Source of the DNA: AP-15 sp963832875
GTDB taxonomy: Bacteria > Pseudomonadota > Alphaproteobacteria > ATCC43930 > CGMCC-115725
Direction of reading: 5' to 3'
Length of the DNA stretch: 64,000 nt
NCBI GenBank assembly: GCA_963832875.1
Contig: CAWHWB010000002.1
Span: 124,001-188,000, forward strand
A program made the translations under genes and the position numbers. The notes under the pieces were generated by a model that was given only the letters and a program-made list of their open reading frames with translations, searched no databases and was not told where the DNA came from. The number at the start of each line of letters is the position of its first letter. The first letter of the stretch is position 1. This document shows, piece after piece, positions 26,941 through 37,533 of the stretch.

Positions 26941-27348
26941 ATGAGACCAGGCCCAAACAAGCGATCGCGTGGCCGCAACAACGGAGGCAATCCGCACCAC
27001 AATCGCCCACGGTTGCCTCACCGGATCCAGACTTTCGACAGCAATGGCCCAAACGTCAAAATTCGCGGTAACGCTTATCAGGTATTTGAGCGTTACGTTG
27101 CGTTGGCGCGCGAGGCGGCGGCGAGCGGTGACCGAATCGCAGCGGAAAACCTATATCAGCACGCCGAGCACTACTTTCGGGTCATGAACGCGAACGGCGA
27201 CGCCAATCAACATGGGGCGTCCAGGCCAATGACGCCCGCAGATGCCGATATCGGTGAGTCGGAAGGGGAGCTCAGCGAAAGCGAAGAGGGGCTGCTCCAG
27301 CCATCGCCGCCGATATTGCCGAGTGAGGATCAGCCTCCCCGGTTTTGA
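26941..27348 (+). CDS. DUF4167 domain protein
   Basis: A 135-residue protein with the DUF4167 signature: a basic N-terminus ('MRPGPNKRSRGRNN'), 'QTFDSNGPNVKIRGNAYQV' and 'YQHAEHYFRVMN'. The family is almost confined to alphaproteobacteria and usually follows prmC, as here. The tail after residue ~95 is acidic and Pro-rich, probably disordered. The basic head and acidic tail could suggest RNA or nucleoid binding, but the function is unknown. The ~160 bp after it, before clpB, contains no gene. Confidence 0.88.
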   Translation: MRPGPNKRSRGRNNGGNPHHNRPRLPHRIQTFDSNGPNVKIRGNAYQVFERYVALAREAAASGDRIAAENLYQHAEHYFRVMNANGDANQHGASRPMTPADADIGESEGELSESEEGLLQPSPPILPSEDQPPRF

Positions 27349-27510
27349 GGGCCTCAGCGGGGCTGCGCCAGTCTGACAGCCTTTTGCCGGTCGTGCTTGA
27401 GACCCCCGATCGTGGGGTTGCTTGGCAATTGAGCCGCGCCATATACGCCCGAGAAGAGGATCGCGGGGCGGCCTGAGCGGGGCCTCGCGCCCGGCTTGGC
27501 GGAGCATGTC

Positions 27511-30105
<2,595 letters not shown>

Positions 30106-30134
30106 GCGGACTGACCTTCCGCTCGCGTCGGTAC

Positions 30135-30155
30135 TACGCATCGTTTTGGTGCGTA
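30135..30155. terminator. Possible intrinsic hairpin between convergent genes
   Basis: TACGCATC (30135-30142) can pair with GGTGCGTA (30148-30155) across a 5-nt loop, with one G-T wobble. It lies between the clpB stop and the stop of the convergent repressor gene. No run of T follows on either strand, so termination strength is doubtful. Confidence 0.35.
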
Positions 30156-30162
30156 AAGACTT

Positions 30163-30834
30163 TCATCTCTCCTGATCAGCGCCGACGATGAGGTGGCATT
30201 CGCGGACCTCGGCACGCGGAATTCTGAGCGTATCTGGCGGGTTGAACTGACGCAGCACCAGGGTGTCGCCGTCCCATCCGACAAATTGTTTGATCAGCAC
30301 CGCTTGCCCCTCTTTATAGACGACGACGTCGCGGCCGCGCTTCGGCGGCTTGAACGGGTTGACGTGCAGCAGCCATCCCTGTTCGTAGCGCGGCTCCATA
30401 CTGTCGCCGACCATGTAGATTGCATAGGCTGCCTGGACCCCGCCCAAGTTGGCCGGCCGCGGCGTATATCCGATCCCATCTTCCAGATACATCTCCTGGT
30501 CGGCGCCGCCGCGGCCGGCGCTGCGAATCGGGATCATATCGGCAGAACGCATTCCGCCGGGGGATGACGTCGAAGGTGGTCGGCCGCGACCGGGCCGCGG
30601 GGCATCGCCGTCCCTCGCGGAAGCGGAGGTCGCATTGTCAATGGCGTGGCGCAAAACCTCGTCTGGACTGATGCCGAGAAATTCCGCGATCTGCACGGTT
30701 TCGAGTTGCTTCATCTGACGCTCGCCCTTGAGCATGCGGGAGACCGCCGAGGGAGCAAGCCGCAGGTGCCGAGCGAGATCCGCCTGGGTCGCCCCCATTC
30801 GCTCCAGGGCCTGATGGAACCATTGCGTGTCCAT
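30163..30834 (-). CDS. S24-family phage repressor (LexA/CI type) with HTH
   Basis: A 223-residue repressor. Residues 1-60 are an HTH ('TQADLARHLRLAPSAVSRMLKGE', in two parts). The S24 peptidase domain runs ~100-220, with catalytic Ser145 ('MVGDSMEP') and Lys182 ('AVLIKQFVG'). Ala106-Gly107 ('RSAGRGG') is 38 residues before the Ser, and the Ser-Lys spacing is 37, close to LexA geometry. RecA-stimulated self-cleavage and SOS induction are therefore plausible (inference). It is transcribed away from the rest of the element, as expected of a lysogeny-type repressor. Its start faces the plus-strand promoter at 30856. Confidence 0.9.
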   Translation of the reverse strand: MDTQWFHQALERMGATQADLARHLRLAPSAVSRMLKGERQMKQLETVQIAEFLGISPDEVLRHAIDNATSASARDGDAPRPGRGRPPSTSSPGGMRSADMIPIRSAGRGGADQEMYLEDGIGYTPRPANLGGVQAAYAIYMVGDSMEPRYEQGWLLHVNPFKPPKRGRDVVVYKEGQAVLIKQFVGWDGDTLVLRQFNPPDTLRIPRAEVRECHLIVGADQER

Positions 30835-30838
30835 GTCA

Positions 30839-30886
30839 TTATCACAATTTCTATGTTGACACCGATCCAGATCATGTTATCATAAC
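30839..30886. promoter_or_regulatory. Putative repressor operators
   Basis: Two 9-mers, TTATCACAA (30839-30847) and TTATCATAA (30877-30885), differ at one base. The second sits inside a perfect palindrome GTTATCATAAC (30876-30886) and covers the -10 element of the plus-strand promoter. The first lies just upstream of the repressor's own ATG. The arrangement fits binding sites for the adjacent S24 repressor. Confidence 0.55.
30856..30883 (+). promoter_or_regulatory. Sigma70-type promoter, early rightward
   Basis: TTGACA (30856-30861), a 16-nt spacer and TATCAT (30878-30883) lie in the divergent region upstream of the gene at 30934. A putative operator overlaps the -10 box, so repression by the neighbouring S24 protein is likely. 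Confidence 0.65.
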
Positions 30887-30933
30887 AATGCGATGATCAC
30901 AAGCCGGTCTCGGCGTACGATGGAGGAAATCAA

Positions 30934-31236
30934 ATGGGGGACCTTTCGCGGCCGTCGATTTCGAGGCCCCCTCGTGATCGCGCGGGCTGCTGCTACATCA
31001 TCGAGGACAATGACCCTCGACGGTCGTGCGGGGCGCTGCGGCGGCCCGGCTCACCGTATTGTCTGGTGCATCATGCGCTCTGCTATATCGCGGGGGGTAC
31101 CACGACGGAAGCCAAGCGGCTGCGCGAGGTCGAGGCGCTGGCCACCGCGGTCGGCGGACGCCGCGGGGATAATGCCAACGGCCCTTCGCAACGTTTTCTC
31201 AGAAAGCTCGAACAAGCGGTTCGGCCATTTTCGTGA
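30934..31236 (+). CDS. Small protein with GcrA-like Cys/His motif
   Basis: A 100-residue protein, ATG 30934 after GGAGG. A compact cysteine/histidine cluster is visible: Cys19-Cys20, Cys32-Gly, then 'GSPYCLVHHALC' with Cys43 and His46. The pattern C-x(11)-CG-x(6)-GxPYC-xx-H resembles the C-terminal zinc-like motif of GcrA, the alphaproteobacterial cell-cycle transcription factor. The GcrA DNA-binding N-terminus is absent. It is the first gene rightward of the repressor, so a role in early or late gene control is plausible. I cannot assign a firm function. Confidence 0.65.
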   Translation: MGDLSRPSISRPPRDRAGCCYIIEDNDPRRSCGALRRPGSPYCLVHHALCYIAGGTTTEAKRLREVEALATAVGGRRGDNANGPSQRFLRKLEQAVRPFS

Positions 31237-31273
31237 TCAAAATGTTCCCTGTCTGTTCGGCTGGAGATGATAC

Positions 31274-31837
31274 ATGGCTCACCGCAATGCCCCCCGCAAG
31301 GCCACTATCGTCGCCGAAGTGGAACTCGTGCCGACCCCCGAACGTCTCCATCAAGGCTTGGTCGAGCGCCCGGAGCGGCCGATCTCTGACGAGGCCGGCC
31401 GCCCCGCGCGTCCCTATCGAGCGGTCGACACCCTGGGGATGATGGAGCGTCGAGGCTCGATCACCGCCGCGATGCGTCAAGCCGGAGAGGATTTCCGGGC
31501 GCGCTTTGCCTTGGCCCAGCTCGATCCGCTGCGCGCGCTCGATTATTCGCGACCAAGAGATGGCGCGGCCGCACGGTCCAGAGGCGGTGAAGAACCCAGA
31601 TCGCGTGTCGAAGGCGCGCGGCAGACCGTGTGGTGCGCAATTCTTGCTGTTGGCGGCCTGGGCTCGCCCGGCGGCTCGTGCCTGTGGCATGTAGTCGGCT
31701 GGGAGCGTTCGCTTAAGGAGTGGGCGATCGAGCAAGGCTGGAGCGGACGCCGGGTCAGCCAGGAGGCGGCTTCGGGCATCCTGATCGCCGCGCTGGGCGC
31801 GCTCGAGGCGCATTGCCGGCATCGCGGCGCGTTGTGA
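31274..31837 (+). CDS. DUF6456-like regulatory protein
   Basis: A 187-residue protein. The middle and C-terminal parts ('ITAAMRQAGEDFRARFALAQ', 'GSCLWHVVGWERSLKEWA', 'SGILIAALGALEAH') resemble the DUF6456 domain found in alphaproteobacterial HTH proteins and prophages. The N-terminal ~50 residues are basic and Pro-rich, probably flexible. It sits between the GcrA-like gene and a strong promoter for the packaging genes, which suggests regulation of late transcription (inference from position only). The assignment to DUF6456 is from memory of the motif pattern, not a search. Confidence 0.6.
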   Translation: MAHRNAPRKATIVAEVELVPTPERLHQGLVERPERPISDEAGRPARPYRAVDTLGMMERRGSITAAMRQAGEDFRARFALAQLDPLRALDYSRPRDGAAARSRGGEEPRSRVEGARQTVWCAILAVGGLGSPGGSCLWHVVGWERSLKEWAIEQGWSGRRVSQEAASGILIAALGALEAHCRHRGAL

Positions 31838-31854
31838 AAACAAGAATTTTGATG

Positions 31855-31883
31855 TTGACAAATCCGGATCGGTCGGGTATAAG
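31855..31883 (+). promoter_or_regulatory. Strong sigma70-type promoter before terminase genes
   Basis: A consensus TTGACA (31855-31860), an optimal 17-nt spacer and TATAAG (31878-31883). It resembles the early promoter around the -35 (both have ATGTTGACA followed by a GATC-containing spacer). It would drive the packaging and structural operon. The remaining ~235 bp to terS shows no gene. Confidence 0.75.
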
Positions 31884-32118
31884 AGCTTCATACTGGCGAA
31901 AATGGCAAAGCCGAGCGGCGACGGCCGGCGAGAGCAAGGTCAGACCCGCTTCCAGTATCACGACCGCGCTGCACCAGAGGGTGCAAAGATCGGGCAGACG
32001 ACACCTGCAACCGGAGGCGATCTCGTGCGGCCCTCTCAGGGATGAAGCGGCCAAACGGCATCGGGGCGTCAGCGAAATAGACCGGCACCGGCGGCGATAA
32101 CAGGCAAGAGCATCGAAT

Positions 32119-32607
32119 TTGGCATCCCGCTCCGGTAGTCGTTTGACTTCGCCCGCGGTAGCGCGCAGCCGCCGCAAGCCGGCCGCCGAGATGGAATTCC
32201 GGGATGCTGCCGAAAGTGCTCCGGACGAGATCGACGAGCGAGCAGCGCGGCTCGGGGTAACGCCCGAGCGAGTACTGCAGGAATACGCACGCATCGCTTT
32301 TGCCGATCTGCGCCGCTTCGCCGATTGGGGACCGGGCGGGTTGGTGTTGAAGACGCCGGAAGAATTGAGCGACGAAGATGCCGCGGCAATCTCCGAAATC
32401 ACAACCGCTGGCGCCGGAGGCGGGAGCTGCCGGGTGAAGCTCTACGACAAAAAGGCGGCGCTCGACGCGATTGCCCGCCATCTCGGAATGTTTGTCCGGC
32501 CGCCCCCGCGACAGGAGGACGATCCATCGGCCGATCTCGCGGAGGATGCGCGTGAGGTGCTTGCACGCCGATTGGCTCGCCTCGCTGCCGGAGGCGCTGA
32601 GAAATAG
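32119..32607 (+). CDS. Terminase small subunit
   Basis: A 162-residue protein if started at TTG 32119; ATG 32191 is an alternative. 'GVTPERVLQEYARIAFADLR' and 'KLYDKKAALDAIARHLGMF' are typical of small terminases that recognise phage DNA and hand it to the large subunit. 'LSDEDAAAISEIT' is also a family pattern. The 3' end overlaps the start of the large terminase gene, the usual terS-terL coupling. The N-terminal ~24 residues are basic and may be untranslated if the ATG is used. Confidence 0.82.
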   Translation: MASRSGSRLTSPAVARSRRKPAAEMEFRDAAESAPDEIDERAARLGVTPERVLQEYARIAFADLRRFADWGPGGLVLKTPEELSDEDAAAISEITTAGAGGGSCRVKLYDKKAALDAIARHLGMFVRPPPRQEDDPSADLAEDAREVLARRLARLAAGGAEK

Positions 32608-33922
32608 CCTCGTGGCGGCGCTGAGCCCTGCGGAGGCTCGCGCACTGCTCTACGACTGGCCATTCTGGGCTCGGGCCAATCAGCTGTCTCCGGAAGGTGA
32701 TTGGCGGGTGTGGCTGCTGCTTGCCGGCCGGGGGTTCGGCAAAACCCGCACCGGCGCCGAGTTGATGCGGGCCCGGGTAACGAGGCGGTCGGCGCGTCGG
32801 GTGGCGCTGGTCGCCCCGACCGCCGCCGACGCCCGCAATGTTATGGTCGAGGGCGAAAGCGGCATCCTGGCGATTTCACCGCCCTGGGACCGGCCCCGCT
32901 ACGAGCCGTCAAAGCGGCGGCTCACCTGGTCCAACGGGGCAATTGCGACGCTTTACAGCGCTGATGAGCCCGAACGGCTGCGCGGGCCGCAGCATGATGC
33001 CGCGTGGTGCGACGAACTCGCCAGCTGGCGCTATCCCGAGGCCTGGGACATGCTGATGTTCGGATTGCGCTTGGGAACCGACCCGAGAGTCGTAGTGACG
33101 ACGACCCCGCGGCCGACAAAGCTGTTGCGGGAGCTCGTCGCCGACCGGACGGTCACGACCACGCGCGGCACGACATATGAAAACTGCGCCAATTTGGCGC
33201 CGGACTTTATCGAACAGATCGTCCGAAAATACGAAGGGACGCGGCTCGGGCGCCAGGAGATCCAAGCCGAGATCCTCGATGATCTGCCGGGCGGCTTGTG
33301 GAACCGCGGAATGATCGAAGCGGCGCGCGCTCGAACCGCGCCGGAACTCATCAGGATCGTGGTAGCGATCGATCCGGCCGCGACCTCGAGCGAGGGAGCC
33401 GACGAAACCGGCATCATCGTCGCCGGCAAGGATGGACAGGGACAAGGCTGGGTCGTCGCCGACCTTTCCGGCCGATACAAGCCGTTGGAGTGGGCGACGG
33501 CGGCAATCGCGGCCTATCGCGCGCACCGCGCCGACCGGGTCGTCGCCGAGGTCAACAACGGCGGCGAGATGGTCGAGGCGACCTTGCGCGTCATCGATCC
33601 GAACCTGGCCTTCGCCGCGGTCTATGCCTCGCGCGGCAAGGTCACCCGCGCCGAGCCGGTGGCCGCACTCTATGAGCAGGGTCGGGTGCATCACCTCGGC
33701 GCGTTTCCGCAACTCGAAGACCAGATGTGCGAGCTTCATCGAGGCGCACGCGATGATTCTGCGCTCCGGCGCGAGCGATATTCCCCCGACCGGGTCGATG
33801 CGCTGGTTTGGGCTCTGACCGATCTATTGGTAGAGCCGATGCCGGGTGAGGGGATCTATGAGGCCTATCGTCGGCTGAGCGGCGAGATGTCGGAAACGCT
33901 TCGCCGCAGTTCCTTCTCTTGA
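32546..33922 (+). CDS. Terminase large subunit (packaging ATPase-nuclease)
   Basis: A 458-residue DNA-packaging motor. The ATPase domain has Walker A 'GRGFGKT' (61-67) and a Walker B region 'DAAWCDE' with catalytic Glu157. The RNase H-like nuclease domain begins at 'VVAIDPAAT' (Asp276) and ends near 'SPDRVDALVWAL'. The sequence style ('GRGFGKTRTGAE', 'DEPERLRGPQHD') is that of GTA/HK97-like terminases. ATG 32546 directly abuts GGAGG; GTG 32552 has better SD spacing and may be the true start. The frame is intact, so packaging could still work. Confidence 0.95.
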   Translation: MRVRCLHADWLASLPEALRNSLVAALSPAEARALLYDWPFWARANQLSPEGDWRVWLLLAGRGFGKTRTGAELMRARVTRRSARRVALVAPTAADARNVMVEGESGILAISPPWDRPRYEPSKRRLTWSNGAIATLYSADEPERLRGPQHDAAWCDELASWRYPEAWDMLMFGLRLGTDPRVVVTTTPRPTKLLRELVADRTVTTTRGTTYENCANLAPDFIEQIVRKYEGTRLGRQEIQAEILDDLPGGLWNRGMIEAARARTAPELIRIVVAIDPAATSSEGADETGIIVAGKDGQGQGWVVADLSGRYKPLEWATAAIAAYRAHRADRVVAEVNNGGEMVEATLRVIDPNLAFAAVYASRGKVTRAEPVAALYEQGRVHHLGAFPQLEDQMCELHRGARDDSALRRERYSPDRVDALVWALTDLLVEPMPGEGIYEAYRRLSGEMSETLRRSSFS

Positions 33923-33955
33923 CCGACCTGCCTGTCGCTGCAAAGGAGTTCATCG

Positions 33956-34393
33956 GTGACGCTGCTGGTAAAAGACGCGAACACGACGACCCAGGCGCTG
34001 TCGACCGGGCTCGACAGCGCCGGCAATTTGGTGCCGCTGCATATGCCGGCCGCGACGGTGGGCGGCGTGGCGACGCCAGCCAGCGCCACGAACCCGCTGC
34101 CCGTCATAAACGCTGCCGGGTCGGTTGCGGTCGATGGCAGCGGCACGGTCAGCGTCGGCGGGACGGCGCAGACCTTGTTTGGCGGCGTCCCGCCCGGTAA
34201 CGGGTGGCTCGTTGCCAATAATTCGTCGGCGACGGTGTATGTCTCGGACGTTGGCGCCGCGACGGCGGGCGGGGCATCGATCCCGATCGCACCCGGTGCG
34301 GCGTTCGCCACGCCTTCGGGTTACCGGCCGGCGGGGCCAGTCAGTCTCTATGGCGCCACCGGGGGTCAGGCATTCGCGGCACGGCGCTGGTAA
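33956..34393 (+). CDS. Small phage structural protein, unknown
   Basis: A 145-residue protein starting at GTG 33956 with GGAG upstream. It is rich in Ala, Gly, Val and Thr, with likely beta structure ('LVKDANTTTQAL', 'NPLPVINAAGSV', 'GNGWLVANNSSATVYVSD'). No cysteines or signal peptide are visible. It follows terL by 34 bp and precedes the exported fibre-like block. A capsid decoration or fibre-associated protein is possible, but nothing in the sequence proves it. Confidence 0.6.
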   Translation: MTLLVKDANTTTQALSTGLDSAGNLVPLHMPAATVGGVATPASATNPLPVINAAGSVAVDGSGTVSVGGTAQTLFGGVPPGNGWLVANNSSATVYVSDVGAATAGGASIPIAPGAAFATPSGYRPAGPVSLYGATGGQAFAARRW

Positions 34394-34420
34394 CGACCAA
34401 AGGCGAGACAAGATCACTTG

Positions 34421-34570
34421 ATGGCTCGGCCTATCGAGGACTGCGTGCTCGTCAAGGCGCCTATCGTATTCGAACCTCAGATGCCCATCGCAGCAGCGCT
34501 CGCCCTCCGGTACGCCGCGACCGCGACCGTCCGCAGTGGCCATCGCACCCAAGGGGACGCCAACCGGTGA
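34421..34570 (+). CDS. Hypothetical small protein
   Basis: A possible 49-residue protein (start MARPIEDCVLVKAPIVFEP). Its TGA overlaps the GTG start of the next gene (GTGA at 34567-34570), which would permit coupled translation. No clear SD precedes its ATG. The gene may not be real. Confidence 0.3.
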   Translation: MARPIEDCVLVKAPIVFEPQMPIAAALALRYAATATVRSGHRTQGDANR

Positions 34571-37131
34571 AACTTTTTCTGGCCATATCGGTTTGCGCCG
34601 CCGGCGTTGCAGCTGCATTGCCGAGTTTCGCTCAGTCTCCGGGCAATTTCACCAGCCTGACGACAACCGATACCGCGACCTTGGGCGGCGACGTTCTGAT
34701 GTGCTCGGGGCGGCCGTGGATCGACGTACGCTGCAACGGCGCCATCGGCGACGACAGCCATGATGATACCAGCGCCATCCAGAACACGATCGACAGCGCC
34801 GTCGCAAATAATTGGCCGATGCACATCCCGGCCGGGACCTATAAGATCACCGCAGAACTGACTGTTGATTACGCCGGCCGGGCGAGCAACGGCTTTCGCC
34901 TGATTTCACAGGCAGCGATCATTGACGGCCGGGCCATTTCCGCCGGCCCGGTGCTGCAGATCCAGTGCGGCGGCGGCACCCCGACTAACCCGACCGGTTG
35001 TTTCTATTTCAAGGAAGAGGGCTCGCTGTTCGTCAATGCCAATACCCCGGCCTATGCGGTGGTCTTCGGCAAGCCCGACTTTTCCGATGCCCACAATTCG
35101 GCCAAGATCGACCATCTGATTGTCAATAATGCAAGCAACAACGCGGCAGCCGGGGCCTGTCAGTTCAATTATGTGCTCGACAGCGATCTCTACGCCGTGT
35201 GCGATTCAGCCGGTGGCGCGGCGGGCATGGCCTTCGAGCAGACCCAATTTTCTCGAATCTCCGGGGCCGGCACTGCATCCGCGGCCGGCGGCCGTAGCCT
35301 TGTGCTCGAGAACGGGTATAATTTTTCGAATACGTTCTCCGGCCTCGATCTCGAGAATTCGCCGACCTGTCTGTCGATAACCTTCAATCACAATGGGCTG
35401 AACACCTTTGTGTCGCCCTATTTCGACTGTGTCACCGCGGTCAACGCGACGGCGAGCGTCGGCAATACGCTGATCAATCCCAATTTCGGCGGCGGCGTCG
35501 TTAATTACGGACCAAATTCGACCGGCATCTCAGTCCAGGGTACGGGATCGCGGCCGCAGTGGATGTTCCCGTCGACGGCGACCTACACGGCGGCGCCGAT
35601 CGATGACGGGATGTCGTTATCAAGCTTCAACGCTCCCGGCGCGTCGATGGCCGTGACCTTGCCGCCGATCGCCGACGTCAATCCCGGCTGGTCGATGGGC
35701 TTTGCGACCGACAACGGCAAGGGGATGACAGTCACGGCGCTGAGCGGCAGCATCGTGCTCGGTGGCAAGTTCGTCTCAGCGGTAACGCTCGGAAGCGGCA
35801 ATTACGAATATCTCCGGGTCCAGTCGGACGCCAATAATTGGCGAGTTGTTTCATCGACCCGGAACACCCGGCTCAACATGGGTTTCGAGCCGCCGCCCTG
35901 GCCGAGCAACTGGCTCTATCCGACGACATCCGGCTATACGGCGGCCCTCGGCGACAACGGCAACATCCTGTCCAGCTACAACACGGTCTCTGGTCTGGCC
36001 GTGACCTTGCCGTCAACAACGAGCTTGCCGACAGGCTGGAGCATGGGTTTTGCGACTGACAACGGAAAGCCGCTTTCGGTCCAGGTCAATGGGGTTTCCG
36101 GCGGGCATATCGTCTGGCCGGGGGCCGGCGCCTCGTCGACTTCGATCGCCTTGGCCAACACGAGCCAGGGGGCGTACGAATTTTTGGCACTGCAATACGA
36201 TGGCGGCGGTAACTTTCGCGTGGTCGGGGCGACGCCGGCAACGGCGCAGTCAATTGGAATGATTGGAGCTGCCTCGGTCAGCCATTGGAGCTTTCCATCA
36301 ACCAGCGCCTACACCGCGACCGTGGCCGACAACGGAAATGTGATTTCGAGCTACAACAGTTCGGCTTCCTATATGGCGGTGACTTTGCCACCGACCGTGG
36401 CGATCCCGATGGGCTGGACCTTGGCGCTGGCGACCGACAACGGCAAGACAATGTCGGTCCAGGTCAACGGAACCTCCGGCGGCCATATCCTCTACCCGGG
36501 CAGCGGCACGGCGGTCACCTCGGCGACGCTCGCGTCGGGCAATTACGAACTTTTGGTATTGCGGTTCGACGGCGCCAACTTTCGGGTCACAGGGACGACC
36601 CCGGCGACGGCGGCGCTGATTGGTATGGCAGGTTCGACGCCGGACGTCAACCGCTGGAATTTCCCGACGGCAGCCACTTACGCGGCTGGGCAGAGCGACA
36701 ATGGAAATGCATTGTCGAGCTACAATACCGCCGCCGGTCTGACGGTCACGCTGCCGTCGACGACGGCGATTGGGGCCGGCTGGACGATGGGGTTTGCCAC
36801 CGATAACGGCAAACCGCTGAACGTGCAGGTCAATGGGACTTCCGGCGGATCGATCCTGGAGCCGGTGCAGGGCGGTACCTCGGCCACATCCATTACCTTG
36901 GCCGCGGGGCAAAATTACGAGTTCCTGCAACTGCGCTTCGACGGCAGCAATTTCCGAATCACCAGCGCGACGCCGCAGACGATCAACGATCTCGGCGGCC
37001 TGATTTCGCCCGGCACTCCGGCGTCGAGCACGGCGGCATGCAGCGTCGGGCAGCTTCAGGCGGATGACAGCTACCTTTATTTTTGCACCGCGCCCAACAC
37101 ATGGAAGCGTGCAGCGCTTTCAACATTCTGA
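34567..37131 (+). CDS. Exported fibre-like protein with pectate-lyase-like head and four repeats
   Basis: An 854-residue protein, GTG start, with a clear Sec signal ('LFLAISVCAAGVAAALPSFA', cleavage near 22-23). Residues ~50-330 resemble the pectate-lyase superfamily beta-helix of phage tailspikes ('IDVRCNGAIGDDSHDDTSAI', then 'GTYKITAEL'). Four related ~100-residue units follow at 332-430, 449-557, 574-680 and 697-803. Each has an aromatic 'WxFP' opening, 'SSYN', 'VTLP', 'GWxMGFATDNGK', 'VQVNGTSGG' and an 'NFRV' closing strand. A Cys-containing tip ends the protein. A tailspike that would be Sec-exported is unusual; see the findings. Receptor or polysaccharide binding is inferred. Confidence 0.75.
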   Translation: MKLFLAISVCAAGVAAALPSFAQSPGNFTSLTTTDTATLGGDVLMCSGRPWIDVRCNGAIGDDSHDDTSAIQNTIDSAVANNWPMHIPAGTYKITAELTVDYAGRASNGFRLISQAAIIDGRAISAGPVLQIQCGGGTPTNPTGCFYFKEEGSLFVNANTPAYAVVFGKPDFSDAHNSAKIDHLIVNNASNNAAAGACQFNYVLDSDLYAVCDSAGGAAGMAFEQTQFSRISGAGTASAAGGRSLVLENGYNFSNTFSGLDLENSPTCLSITFNHNGLNTFVSPYFDCVTAVNATASVGNTLINPNFGGGVVNYGPNSTGISVQGTGSRPQWMFPSTATYTAAPIDDGMSLSSFNAPGASMAVTLPPIADVNPGWSMGFATDNGKGMTVTALSGSIVLGGKFVSAVTLGSGNYEYLRVQSDANNWRVVSSTRNTRLNMGFEPPPWPSNWLYPTTSGYTAALGDNGNILSSYNTVSGLAVTLPSTTSLPTGWSMGFATDNGKPLSVQVNGVSGGHIVWPGAGASSTSIALANTSQGAYEFLALQYDGGGNFRVVGATPATAQSIGMIGAASVSHWSFPSTSAYTATVADNGNVISSYNSSASYMAVTLPPTVAIPMGWTLALATDNGKTMSVQVNGTSGGHILYPGSGTAVTSATLASGNYELLVLRFDGANFRVTGTTPATAALIGMAGSTPDVNRWNFPTAATYAAGQSDNGNALSSYNTAAGLTVTLPSTTAIGAGWTMGFATDNGKPLNVQVNGTSGGSILEPVQGGTSATSITLAAGQNYEFLQLRFDGSNFRITSATPQTINDLGGLISPGTPASSTAACSVGQLQADDSYLYFCTAPNTWKRAALSTF
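35560..36975 (+). repeat. Four ~100-residue coding repeats in the fibre-like gene
   Basis: Units lie at about 35560-35856, 35911-36237, 36286-36606 and 36655-36975. They share the protein pattern 'GWxMGFATDNGK' in units 1, 2 and 4, and a close variant ('GWTLALATDNGK') in unit 3. Units 2-4 also share 'VQVNG' and 'SGG'; unit 1 is the most diverged and lacks 'VQVNG'. Confidence 0.85.
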
Positions 37132-37140
37132 GATACGACG

Positions 37141-37533
37141 ATGCCGAATTTTAAGGCACTCGCATGCCTGCTCTCAGGCGTCGCCTTTGTACCGCGTGCC
37201 TGGGCCTATGAACCAGGAATCGCGCCGGTCGTTTCGGCCGTGGCGGAGGCCAGCCATCTGATCAAGGCCGCGCCGGGCAATCTCTATTCCCTCTACGTGA
37301 CGACCGGTGCAACCGCTGGGTATGTGATGACGTTCAACGCCGATGCCGCACCTGCGGATGGTGCCGTGACGCCGGTCGAGTGCGTTGTGGCGCCGGCCGA
37401 CAGCACGATCTCGATCAGTTTCGATGGACCTCCCGATATCTATTCTGTCGGCATCGTCGCGGTATTCAGCACGACCGGCTGCTTTATCAAGACGGCGAGC
37501 GCGACCGCATTCTTCAAAGCGCGGGCGCAATGA
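37141..37533 (+). CDS. Small exported protein, unknown
   Basis: A 130-residue protein with a Sec signal ('KALACLLSGVAFVPRAWA', cleavage near 22). The mature part is beta-rich with two cysteines ('PVECVVAPAD', 'TTGCFIKTA') that could form a disulfide after export. 'GNLYSLYVTTGATAGYVMTFNA' (in two parts) resembles small phage fibre or decoration proteins. Its stop overlaps the next start (ATGA at 37530-37533), so the two are translationally coupled. No known family is recognised. Confidence 0.7.
   Translation: MPNFKALACLLSGVAFVPRAWAYEPGIAPVVSAVAEASHLIKAAPGNLYSLYVTTGATAGYVMTFNADAAPADGAVTPVECVVAPADSTISISFDGPPDIYSVGIVAVFSTTGCFIKTASATAFFKARAQ

Noticed and set aside
27395..27480. Possible heat-shock (RpoH) promoter and a hairpin (ACCCC...GGGGT) upstream of clpB.
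   Set aside because: The spacing between CTTGGC and CATATA is only 13 nt, and the hairpin has no T tract. Not supportable as a specific site.
34421..34570. Small frame before the fibre-like gene as a regulatory leader peptide.
   Set aside because: No hairpin or codon pattern for attenuation is visible. Kept only as a low-confidence small gene.
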